Shown here: positions 38,751 through 46,654 of the stretch, one piece after another
How positions within the stretch are numbered: position 1 is the stretch's first letter
How the letters are laid out: each line of letters starts with the position of its first letter
From: CAWBLP01 sp963789495
GTDB lineage: Bacteria; Pseudomonadota; Alphaproteobacteria; Acetobacterales; Acetobacteraceae
Assembly: GCA_963789495.1 (NCBI GenBank)
Contig: CAWBLP010000008.1
Location: 310,001-374,000, forward strand
Direction: 5' to 3'
DNA: 64,000 nucleotides
Position numbers and translations under genes: made by a program
Notes under the pieces: generated by a model
What the model saw: the letters and a program-made list of their open reading frames with translations, nothing else
The model's database searches: none
What the model was told of the DNA's origin: nothing

Positions 38751-39707
38751 ATGCCCGCCACCCGCGTTCTGCTCTGGACCGACACCCCCACCGCCTATCT
38801 CGACGCCATCACCGCCGCCGGCCTGGCCGACCGCGTCGCGGTCGAAGCGCTCGCCCGCAGTGACAAACCCACCCAGGCGCAGCGCGCCGACACCGAGGCG
38901 ATGCTCGCCTGGGGCGCTCCGGCCGGCGTGCTGCCGCAGATGGAAAAGCTGCGCTGGGTGCAGGCGCTGACCGCCGGCGTGGAAACCTGGCTCGCACTGC
39001 CCGATCTGCCGGACAATCTCACGCTCACCTGCGCGCGCGGCACCCATCGCGAATCAATGCCGGAGAATATCCTCGCCGCGCTGTTCCACCTCACCAAGCC
39101 CTACGCCGCCGCCGCGCAGGACCAGAAAAGCAGCAAATGGGTGCGCCGCGTCGCCACACCACTCAACGGCAAGACGCTGGGCATCCTGGGGGTCGGCGCC
39201 ATTGGCCAGGAAGTCGCCCGTCTCGCCACCGCGTTGGGCATGCGCGTCATCGGCACCAAGCGCCGCCCGCACCCGCTGCCCGATCTCGCCGAGGTGTTGC
39301 CACCCGAGCAGACCGACGCCGTGCTGGCGCAATCCGACTTCGTGCTGCTGCTCCTCCCCGCCACACCGGAGACCGAGAATTTCATCAATGCCGAACGCCT
39401 GGCCCGCATGAAGCCGGGTGCGTATCTGCTGAATTTCGGACGCGGCCATCTGATCGCCGATGCCGACCTGATCGCGGCGGTGCAGGGCAAGAAAATTGCC
39501 GGCGCCGTGCTGGACGTGTTCCGCCAGGAGCCGCTGCCCGCCGACCATCCGTTCTGGGGCACCGACGGCATCCTGGTGCTGCCGCATATCGGCGGCGGCC
39601 ATCCGACGCGAGACCGCACCGTCGCCCGGCTGTTCGTCGACAATCTCTCCCGGTTCCTGGACGGCAAGCCGTTGAAGGAGGTGGTGGACCGCAGCGCGGG
39701 CTACTGA
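38751..39707 (+). CDS. D-2-hydroxyacid dehydrogenase (NAD-dependent)
   Basis: 318 residues from ATG 38751. Catalytic-domain N terminus, then the NAD site LGVGAIGQEVARL. The substrate-binding/catalytic arginine is in NFGRGHLI, followed by an acidic residue in DVFRQEPLP and the histidine in PHIGGGHP. The enzyme reduces a 2-oxo acid or oxidises a D-2-hydroxyacid. It resembles glyoxylate/hydroxypyruvate reductase A-type members; the exact substrate is not assignable. Confidence 0.87.
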   Translation: MPATRVLLWTDTPTAYLDAITAAGLADRVAVEALARSDKPTQAQRADTEAMLAWGAPAGVLPQMEKLRWVQALTAGVETWLALPDLPDNLTLTCARGTHRESMPENILAALFHLTKPYAAAAQDQKSSKWVRRVATPLNGKTLGILGVGAIGQEVARLATALGMRVIGTKRRPHPLPDLAEVLPPEQTDAVLAQSDFVLLLLPATPETENFINAERLARMKPGAYLLNFGRGHLIADADLIAAVQGKKIAGAVLDVFRQEPLPADHPFWGTDGILVLPHIGGGHPTRDRTVARLFVDNLSRFLDGKPLKEVVDRSAGY

Positions 39708-39723
39708 ACCGGCGCCTGCGGGA

Positions 39724-39963
39724 TCAGCCGTCCCGATGCCGCAAGCCGGTGCCGAAGCGGGCCACTGCCCGCCGGCCGACGATGCTGTCAATCGCCATCA
39801 CCAGCGCAGCCGCGCCGAGGTTCCACGCGAGGATCATCACCGAGGCGTCGAACCGGTGCAGCAGCGACAGCGCCGTCGCGGTCAGCGCGGCGACCGCCAG
39901 GCCGGCAGCCATGACCAGGCCGCGCGGCCGCAGCCTCGCCGCCTGCCGCAGCAGCCAGAACAT
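39724..39963 (-). pseudogene. C-terminal fragment of an NrsF/DUF1109-like anti-sigma protein
   Basis: About 79 residues (MFWLLRQAARLRP ... VGRRAVARFGTG) resemble the last two membrane helices of DUF1109/NrsF proteins, negative regulators of SigF-type ECF sigma factors. The full protein has about six helices and over 200 residues. The upstream part is missing; instead, at about 39964, a fragment of another gene begins on the opposite strand. Confidence 0.55.
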
Positions 39964-40197
39964 CAGCAGACCACGCCGCCGCTGCTGGTGTTCGGTCTGC
40001 TGACCCGGCCGGTCGCCGCACTGCTGCTTGGCATGACCCTGGTCATCGAGGTGCTGGTCTATCCGCTGGCCTGGCCGACCCACATCCAATGGGCCGCCAT
40101 GCTGCTGGTGCTGCTGTGCCGCGGCGCCGGTGCGATTTCGCTGGACCACGTGCTGGCGCGGTGGTGCAGCGGACCCGCCTCACCCCGCCCGGCCTGA
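39964..40197 (+). pseudogene. doxX: C-terminal fragment of a DoxX-family membrane protein
   Basis: About 77 residues (TTPPLLVFGLLTRPVAALLLG ... WPTHIQWAAMLLV ... RGAGAISLDHVLARW) match the end of DoxX-family proteins found beside SigF-NrsF genes. The N-terminal half is absent: the frame continues upstream but no longer looks like DoxX. It meets the NrsF fragment head to head, so a deletion-inversion probably joined them. Confidence 0.6.
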
Positions 40198-40473
40198 CCC
40201 GGCGAGTGGAACAGTCGTGACCGAGGGCGGCACGGTCGTGACCGACCGGGTTCCGGCGCGATGGTGGATCGGACCAGCCGGCCTGGCCCCCGGCCGGCGG
40301 CACGGTCGTGACCGGCGCGGGATGGTTCATTCCGTGCGACAATGGTAATCGGCTGCGCTTGAACAGGATGGGCGGGGCGCCACGCTCTACGCCCGGACGC
40401 CGGCCGCGCGCCACGCGGGCGCCGGCACCGGACGCGGTCGTGCCGGCCCTCCCGCAATCCAGGAGCACCAACC

Positions 40474-41466
40474 ATGCTGATCACCATCCTGGGCGGCGGC
40501 GGCTTTCTCGGGCGCAAGCTCGCGGCACGCCTTGCCGCCGAGGGCGCGCTGGGCGGCCGCCCCGTCACCGGCCTGACGCTGTTCGACCTCACCGAACCCC
40601 CGACGCTGGCGGCCCCCTTCCCGGTCACCACCCTCGCCGGCGATATCGTGGACCTGCCTTCAGCCGCCATTCCCCCCGGCACGGAGGTGGTGTTCCTCCT
40701 GGCCGCCGTGGTCAGCGCCCAGGCCGAGGCCGATTACGAGCTTGGCCGCCGGGTCAACCTGCGCGGCACCGATGCCGTGATCGACGCCTGCCGCCGCCTG
40801 GTTGCGGCCGGCGGCAAGCCGCCCCGCGTGGTGTTCACCAGCAGCGTCGCCAGCTTCACCGGCGGCCAGAACGCCATCCTGGCCGACGACGCGCGGCAGA
40901 TCCCCGGCAACAGCTACGGCGCCCAGAAGGCCGCAGCTGAACTGATCCTGGCCGACGCCTCGCGCCGCTTCTTCCTGGATGCGGTCACCATCCGGCTGCC
41001 CACCATCATCGTCCGCCCGGGCCGGCCCAACAAAGCCGCCTCCTCGTTCTTCTCCGCCATCGTGCGCGAGCCGCTGCTGGGCCTGCCGGCGGAGCTGCCG
41101 GTGGCGGACGACTTCGCCGCCTGGGTGGCGAGCCCTCGCCGCGCCGTCGAGTGGCTGCTGCACGCCGGCGCCATGGACTCCACCCCGCTCGGCCTGGACC
41201 GCAGCATCACCCCACCCGGAATCAGCACCACGATCGCCCATCTGCTGCAGGCACTGGACGAGGTGCAGCCCGGCGCCTCCGCGCTGGTGCAGCGGGTCCA
41301 GGACCAGGCGATTGCCGCGATCGTCGGCACCTGGCCGCCCGCATTTGACGCGGTGCGCGCCCACACGCTGGGTTTCACACCGCATGAGCCGATCGTGGAC
41401 GTCATCCGCGCCTTCATTGCCGACGATCTGGCCGCGACCAGGGCTGATCGGGGCATGGCGCCGTGA
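40474..41466 (+). CDS. denD: NAD-dependent epimerase/dehydratase, D-erythronate dehydrogenase-like
   Basis: 330 residues. Extended short-chain dehydrogenase with an N-terminal GGGGFLG nucleotide motif, catalytic serine region (VVFTSSVASFTG) and YGAQK as the YxxxK pair. The pattern of the C-terminal half (RLPTIIVRPGRPNKAASSFFS; SITPPGISTT) is that of the DenD group, which oxidises D-erythronate at C2. Consistent with the LtnD-like gene 8 kb away. Preceded by a gap with a duplicated 19-base stretch (ggcggcacggtcgtgaccg). Confidence 0.82.
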   Translation: MLITILGGGGFLGRKLAARLAAEGALGGRPVTGLTLFDLTEPPTLAAPFPVTTLAGDIVDLPSAAIPPGTEVVFLLAAVVSAQAEADYELGRRVNLRGTDAVIDACRRLVAAGGKPPRVVFTSSVASFTGGQNAILADDARQIPGNSYGAQKAAAELILADASRRFFLDAVTIRLPTIIVRPGRPNKAASSFFSAIVREPLLGLPAELPVADDFAAWVASPRRAVEWLLHAGAMDSTPLGLDRSITPPGISTTIAHLLQALDEVQPGASALVQRVQDQAIAAIVGTWPPAFDAVRAHTLGFTPHEPIVDVIRAFIADDLAATRADRGMAP

Positions 41467-41612
41467 CGAAAGCGGCCGGATCGCTCAGAACCAGGGCAAC
41501 CGGCGGCTTTTTTACCACACCGCGCAGCAAATCGGCCACGCAACCGTTGCCTGCGACCTCAAGGCGTTCCTAAAAGGGGGCTGCGCGTTTCCCCCTCCGC
41601 TGGACGTCGTCT

Positions 41613-43481
41613 ATGTCGACTCTCCCTGGCGAATCGAGTTTCGCGGGGGCCAAAGACGCCCCCCACGCCAGGAAACCTGCGTCCAGCGCCAAGCCCTCCA
41701 TCCGCACCGCCGTACCGCATCGCCGCCGCCCACTCGGCGAGGCGCTGGTGCATGCGCCACAGACCCTGCGCGCCTTGGTCCGCGCCGACGAAATCTGGCT
41801 GGTCGTGCTGTCCGCGTTCATCGGCTGCGGCGCCGGGATCATGGTCTGGGTGATGACCTATCTCACCCAGCTGGTGCACCAAGTGCTGTTCCTGATCGGC
41901 CGCGCCGAACGGCTCAGCGCCATGGTGGAGCTGGACCCGTTCCGCACCGTGCTGGTTCCGTGCTTCGGCGGGTTGCTGCTGGGCCTGTTTGGCCTGGCAC
42001 TGATGCGCTACCGGCAACGCCGAGCGGTGGACCCGATCGAGGCGAACGCGCTGTACGGCGGGCGCATGTCGGTCACCGACAGCCTGGTGGTGGTGTTCCA
42101 GACCATGCTGTCCAATGGCGTGGGCGCCTCGGTCGGGCTGGAGGCCGGCTATACCCAGATCGGATCGGCGCTGGGCGCGCGGCTCGGGCGCATGTTTCGC
42201 GTCCGCCGCAACGACATGCGGCTGCTGGTCGGCTGCGGCGCGGCCGGCGCCATCGCCGGCGCGTTCAACGCGCCGCTGACCGGCGCATTCTACGCCTTCG
42301 AGCTGGTGATCGGCACCTACTCGCTAGGCACCTTCGCGCCGGTCGCGGTCTCGGCGATCGTCGCGGTCTCGGTGGTGCACGCGCTGGGCGGCGGGGTGTT
42401 CGACCTGGAAGTGCAGGTCCCGACCGGAATCGATGCGCTGGACTACATCCCGATCCTGGCACTCGGCATGCTGTGCGCCCTGGTCGGTGTCGCCATCATG
42501 CGCGGCGTGACGCTGACCGAGGATCTGTTCCGCCGCAGCGGCGTCCCACCCTGGCTGCGCCCGATGATCGGCGGACTGGCGATCGGCGGCCTGGCGCTGG
42601 TCACCCCCGCGGTGCTGTCATCCGGCCATGGCGCGCTCGGCCTGGTGATCGCGGCCCCCTATTCGCTGCTGCATGTCGGCATGCTGGTGGTGCTGAAATC
42701 CTGCGCCTCGGCGATCTCCATCGGCTCCGGCTTCCGTGGCGGGCTGTTCTTTGCCTCGCTGTTCCTGGGCGCCCTGGTGGGCCGGTTCTTTGCCGGCTCG
42801 CTCGCCATCGTCAGCACCGCGCATGCCGTCTCGCCGGTGATCTGCGCCCTGGTCGGCATGAGCGGACTGGCCGTGGCAGTGATCGGCGGACCGCTCACCA
42901 TGGGCTTCCTGACCCTGGAGAGCACCGGCAGCCTGCCGCTGACCATCGCCGTGCTGGCGGCCTGCGTGATCTCCTCGCTGACGGTGCGGCGCACCTTCGG
43001 CTACTCCTTCGCCACCTGGCGCTTCCATCTGCGCGGCGAGGCGATCCGCAGCGCGGTCGATATCGGCTGGATGCGCAACCTGACCGTGGGACGGATGATG
43101 CGGCGGGAGGTGCGCACGGTGCGCGGCGGCACGCCGATCGCTGCATTCAAACGCGACTTCCCGCTGGGCGCGACCCAGCGCGCGGTGGTGCTGGACGACG
43201 AGGACCGATACGCCGGCATCGTGCTGCCGCCGGAGGTCCATGCCGACGCCGATAACGACCACACCGTCGGCGACCTGGTGCATTACGCCGAAACCGTGCT
43301 GCTGCCGCAGATGACGATCAAGGAAGCGGTGGCGATGTTCGAGAACTCCGAAAGCGACGCCCTGGCGGTGGTGGACGGCGCGCAGACCCGCCAGGTGATC
43401 GGGCTGCTGACCGAGCAATACGCGCTGCGGCGCTATGCCGAGGAACTGGAACGCCGGCGACGCGAACTGTCCGGCGAGTAG
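41613..43481 (+). CDS. ClC-family chloride channel/transporter with C-terminal CBS pair
   Basis: 622 residues: about ten to twelve membrane helices in residues 60-460, then a cytoplasmic tail with two CBS-like modules (LTVGRMMRREVRTV; LLPQMTIKEAVAMFENSESDALAVVD). Ion-path motifs are GVGASVGLEAG, keeping the gating glutamate although GREGP is changed to GLEAG, and GSGFRGGLFFAS. It moves chloride or exchanges it for protons across the inner membrane; the CBS pair may sense nucleotides. Confidence 0.88.
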   Translation: MSTLPGESSFAGAKDAPHARKPASSAKPSIRTAVPHRRRPLGEALVHAPQTLRALVRADEIWLVVLSAFIGCGAGIMVWVMTYLTQLVHQVLFLIGRAERLSAMVELDPFRTVLVPCFGGLLLGLFGLALMRYRQRRAVDPIEANALYGGRMSVTDSLVVVFQTMLSNGVGASVGLEAGYTQIGSALGARLGRMFRVRRNDMRLLVGCGAAGAIAGAFNAPLTGAFYAFELVIGTYSLGTFAPVAVSAIVAVSVVHALGGGVFDLEVQVPTGIDALDYIPILALGMLCALVGVAIMRGVTLTEDLFRRSGVPPWLRPMIGGLAIGGLALVTPAVLSSGHGALGLVIAAPYSLLHVGMLVVLKSCASAISIGSGFRGGLFFASLFLGALVGRFFAGSLAIVSTAHAVSPVICALVGMSGLAVAVIGGPLTMGFLTLESTGSLPLTIAVLAACVISSLTVRRTFGYSFATWRFHLRGEAIRSAVDIGWMRNLTVGRMMRREVRTVRGGTPIAAFKRDFPLGATQRAVVLDDEDRYAGIVLPPEVHADADNDHTVGDLVHYAETVLLPQMTIKEAVAMFENSESDALAVVDGAQTRQVIGLLTEQYALRRYAEELERRRRELSGE

Positions 43482-43558
43482 CCGCCGCCGCTTGCGCCAG
43501 ATCAATACCGGGACCGCCGCGCCGTGTGACGGGTCACAAGGCAAGGTGGAGTGACGGC

Positions 43559-44143
43559 GTGTCCCGACGCATTCTCATCATTCAAGGCCATCCGGACCCG
43601 GATCAGCGGCGGCTGTGCCGCGGGCTGGCCGATGCCTATGCGCAAGGCGCGACGGACCACGGCCACACGGTGGCGCGGATCGATCTCGCGCAGCTGGATG
43701 TGCCGATGCTTCGCACGCAGGAGGAGTTCGAGCACGGCGCGTTGCCCGACAGCCTGCAGCCTGCCCAGGCGGAGTTGCTCGCTGCGCAGCATATCCTGCT
43801 GGTGTTTCCGCTCTGGCTCGGGACCATGCCCGCGCTGGTGAAGGCGTTCCTGGAACAGGTGATGCGGCCGGAGGTCGCATTCGCCTATCAGCAGAACGGC
43901 CAGCCGCGCGCCGGGCTGGCCGGCCGCTCCGCCCGGTTGGTGGTGACCATGGGCATGCCGGTGCTGGCCTATCGCTGGTGGTTCCTGGGACATGGGCTGA
44001 AGGGGCTGGAACGCAGCGTGCTGCGCTTCGCCGGCATTCGCCCTGTCCGCATGAGCCTGTTCGGCATGGTCGATAAGGCGAGCGCGGCCAGGCGGCAGCG
44101 CTGGCTGGACCGGATGCGGGCATTGGGAGCGCGCGGTGGGTAG
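43559..44143 (+). CDS. NAD(P)H dehydrogenase (quinone)-like flavodoxin-fold protein
   Basis: 194 residues from GTG 43559, which has AAGGTGGAG upstream and begins the fold directly (SRRILIIQGHPD). Flavodoxin-fold features: phosphate loop near GHPDPDQRR, and a strand-loop with FPLWLGTMPALVKAFLEQV as in KefF/MdaB/NQO1-type FMN or FAD reductases. Likely a soluble quinone reductase. A longer start at 43526 is possible but lacks a ribosome site. Confidence 0.82.
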   Translation: MSRRILIIQGHPDPDQRRLCRGLADAYAQGATDHGHTVARIDLAQLDVPMLRTQEEFEHGALPDSLQPAQAELLAAQHILLVFPLWLGTMPALVKAFLEQVMRPEVAFAYQQNGQPRAGLAGRSARLVVTMGMPVLAYRWWFLGHGLKGLERSVLRFAGIRPVRMSLFGMVDKASAARRQRWLDRMRALGARGG

Positions 44144-44377
44144 CCGGTGGATACCGCCATCATTGGGTGCTTGCCGTTGCGGCGGGCGAGCGCGGGCAAG
44201 ATGAGGGCACCTCTGCCCGACGGCCGCCGCCGTGCCCGTATTGGTTGAATCATTCCTGTATTCCACCACCAAACCCGATTAGAGTCGGCTAAGGACACAA
44301 TCTTGGGTATAGGGGCGTAAGCCGAGACTCCCGTTCTTGGGACCCAGGCCGTTCGCCAACAGCACGAGACGCGTTCG

Positions 44378-45154
44378 ATGGATGCGATTGGACCGATCTT
44401 CGTTGCGGGATGCCCACGGTCGGGAACCAGCGCCCTTAGCTGGGCGATTGCCGCGCATGACAGCTACTGGACGTCGGTCGAGACGCATTTCTTCTACTAC
44501 CTGCTGCGGCAGAACTGGGTCGGCAACGCCTTTGCCAGCAGCGGGGGAAGCGGATCGTGGCTCGATCAGCACGCGATGCCGCTCGATGAGTTCCTGGCCC
44601 ATCTTGGCAGCGGGCTCGATCGCCTGATGCGCTCGCGCTCCGGCGGACGCGAATGGGTGGATGGCTCGCCGGAGAACGTGCTGGTCGCTCCCTTGCTGCT
44701 GCGCATGTACCCGCGGGCGCATCTGTTCCATGCGGTGCGCGACCCGCTTGCAGTGTGTTTTTCCATGCTGACCTCCGGATTCGCCGAACCCTGGGCGTCT
44801 GATCTCGAGCAGGCGATCCGCACCTGGAAGTATTACGTCTCCGCCGGCCTTCAGTTGATGGAAGACTTTCCCGGCCGGGTGACGATCATCCGGCAGGAGG
44901 ACATGCGGACCCAGCCGGAGGAAGTCGCCACCAGAATTGGCAAGACATTGGGTCTTGACGCCGTGGGAGCGGTTGCCGGCTTCCTGGCACGCGAGACGAT
45001 CAACAGCAGCGCGAACAAGCGATCTTATGCGGAACTGAGTCCGTTCCGGAACAAGGCGACGCCGCAGCTCGATCCGGCGGAATTCCAGGCGTTGCACGGC
45101 GCGATGATCCGCGCTGAGACGGCGCCGCTTGCAGCACAGTGTGGCTATGCCTGA
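44378..45154 (+). CDS. PAPS-dependent sulfotransferase family protein
   Basis: 258 residues. The 5'-phosphosulfate-binding loop GCPRSGTS is at 11-18, the 3'-phosphate-binding segment HAVRDPLAVCFS at about 120, and a conserved WVDGSPEN lies between. It would move a sulfo group from PAPS to a sugar or other acceptor in the cytoplasm. First of four same-strand genes with WecB and a large glycosyltransferase, so a sulfated surface glycan is plausible. Confidence 0.85.
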   Translation: MDAIGPIFVAGCPRSGTSALSWAIAAHDSYWTSVETHFFYYLLRQNWVGNAFASSGGSGSWLDQHAMPLDEFLAHLGSGLDRLMRSRSGGREWVDGSPENVLVAPLLLRMYPRAHLFHAVRDPLAVCFSMLTSGFAEPWASDLEQAIRTWKYYVSAGLQLMEDFPGRVTIIRQEDMRTQPEEVATRIGKTLGLDAVGAVAGFLARETINSSANKRSYAELSPFRNKATPQLDPAEFQALHGAMIRAETAPLAAQCGYA

Positions 45155-45295
45155 TCGCGGAATCTTGGCCGTGGTCGAGTGCGCAGTCTGTCATTGCGAC
45201 GGCCGCAACCTGACCGCCATGCAATCCGGGTTGGACCAACGCACGCAGCCGACCGAGGCCGCGCGCATGGTTGCTCCGCGCGGCCGGATCATGCC

Positions 45296-46438
45296 GTGAA
45301 TCACACATTCAAGCGGGTTCTCTGCGTCGTCGGCACCCGCCCGGAAGTGATCAAGATGGCGCCGGTCATCCACGCGCTGCGCAGCAGCCCGTGGGCGCGC
45401 GTCTCGGTCTTGTCCACCGCCCAGCATCGCGATCTCGCGGCTCCGTTGCTGGCGTTCTTCGGCATCGTGCCGGACCACGAACTCGCGGTCATGACCGCCG
45501 GACAGACATTGCACGACCTGACGGCGCGGCTGCTGCAGGGCATGCCGGCGGTGTTTCATGCCGCCAGGCCGGACATGGTGCTGGCGCAAGGCGACACCAC
45601 CACAGTCATGGCGACGGCGCTCGCCTGTTTCTACAGCGGCATTCCGTTCGGCCATGTCGAGGCCGGGTTGCGCACGGGAAACCTGCGGGACCCGTTCCCC
45701 GAGGAATTCAACCGGATCCTGGCGTCGCGGCTTGCGACGTTGAACTTCGCGCCAACCGACACGGCGCGGGCGAACCTGCTGCGCGAAGGCGTCGATCCCG
45801 GCCGCATCCATGTCACCGGCAACACCGTGATCGACGCGTTGCACTGGACCCTGGCGCGCGGCGTTGCGCTGCCGGTGCCGATCCCGGACCATCGGCGCGT
45901 GCTGCTGGTGACGCTGCACCGGCGCGAAAGCTTCGGCGCGCCGATGCTGCGCGTATTCGCCGCCATACGCCGTTTGGTGGAGCAGAACCCCGATCTGCTG
46001 GTCGTCTATCCGCTGCATCCCAATCCCAATGTGCGGATTCCGGCACAGGATCGGTTGGGCGGCATCGACCGGGTGCTGCTGTGCCCGCCGCTGGATTATC
46101 CCGGACTGATCGCGGTCATGCAGCGCGCTGATCTGGTGATGACCGATTCAGGCGGTCTGCAGGAGGAGGCGCCGAGCTTGCGTAAGCCGGTGCTGGTGGC
46201 ACGCGATACGACCGAACGGCCGGAGGCGATCGAAGCCGGCGTGGCGCGTCTGGTGGGAACCGAAACGGAGCGGATCGTTGTCGCGGCGCAGCATCTGCTT
46301 GACGACCGCGCCGCCTATGCCGCGATGGTGCGGGACATCTCGCCGTTCGGCACGGGGCAAGCTGGCGCGCAGATCGGCGATGTTCTTTCTTCGTTCCTTG
46401 GCATGAATACAACGCCATCACATTCGTTGCGACGTTAA
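45296..46438 (+). CDS. wecB: UDP-N-acetylglucosamine 2-epimerase (non-hydrolysing)
   Basis: 380 residues from GTG 45296, the normal length; the frame stays open upstream but is not family-like. Motifs run in order: VVGTRPEVIKMAPVI, QGDTTTVMA, GHVEAGLRTG, PFPEEFNR, TLHRRESFG, TDSGGLQEEAP and RDTTERPEA. It converts UDP-GlcNAc to UDP-ManNAc for surface polysaccharide. The C-terminal GLMNTT-like end is unremarkable. A less G+C-rich gap of about 215 bases separates it from the glycosyltransferase gene. Confidence 0.93.
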   Translation: MNHTFKRVLCVVGTRPEVIKMAPVIHALRSSPWARVSVLSTAQHRDLAAPLLAFFGIVPDHELAVMTAGQTLHDLTARLLQGMPAVFHAARPDMVLAQGDTTTVMATALACFYSGIPFGHVEAGLRTGNLRDPFPEEFNRILASRLATLNFAPTDTARANLLREGVDPGRIHVTGNTVIDALHWTLARGVALPVPIPDHRRVLLVTLHRRESFGAPMLRVFAAIRRLVEQNPDLLVVYPLHPNPNVRIPAQDRLGGIDRVLLCPPLDYPGLIAVMQRADLVMTDSGGLQEEAPSLRKPVLVARDTTERPEAIEAGVARLVGTETERIVVAAQHLLDDRAAYAAMVRDISPFGTGQAGAQIGDVLSSFLGMNTTPSHSLRR

Positions 46439-46654
46439 AGAAAAAAACACAACCCGGCGCGACGCAGAAAATCACTAGGACCGGATTAAACGAGTTCTCT
46501 TCGCATATACCAACCTTCGGTTGATTCAGTCGGAGGGAATGCAATCTATCCTTGACAGCGCCGGCTCAAATGGGGAAGGTCCGAAACAATTCGTGCAACG
46601 AAAGTCCGGGCTGCATGTTGCAAATATTATCGGCCAGGCTCAGGGAGCTGTTGG
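46439..46654. other. A+T-richer intergenic region before the glycosyltransferase
   Basis: 216 bases markedly richer in A and T than the flanks (for example aagaaaaaaacacaa at 46438-46452). Probably a promoter and leader region; no clear box pair stands out. The base composition fits a cluster gained by transfer. Confidence 0.45.

Noticed and set aside
40225..40320. Duplicated ggcggcacggtcgtgaccg as a possible operator pair
   Set aside because: Two copies 72 bases apart before the DenD-like gene, without internal symmetry. Likely a simple local duplication.
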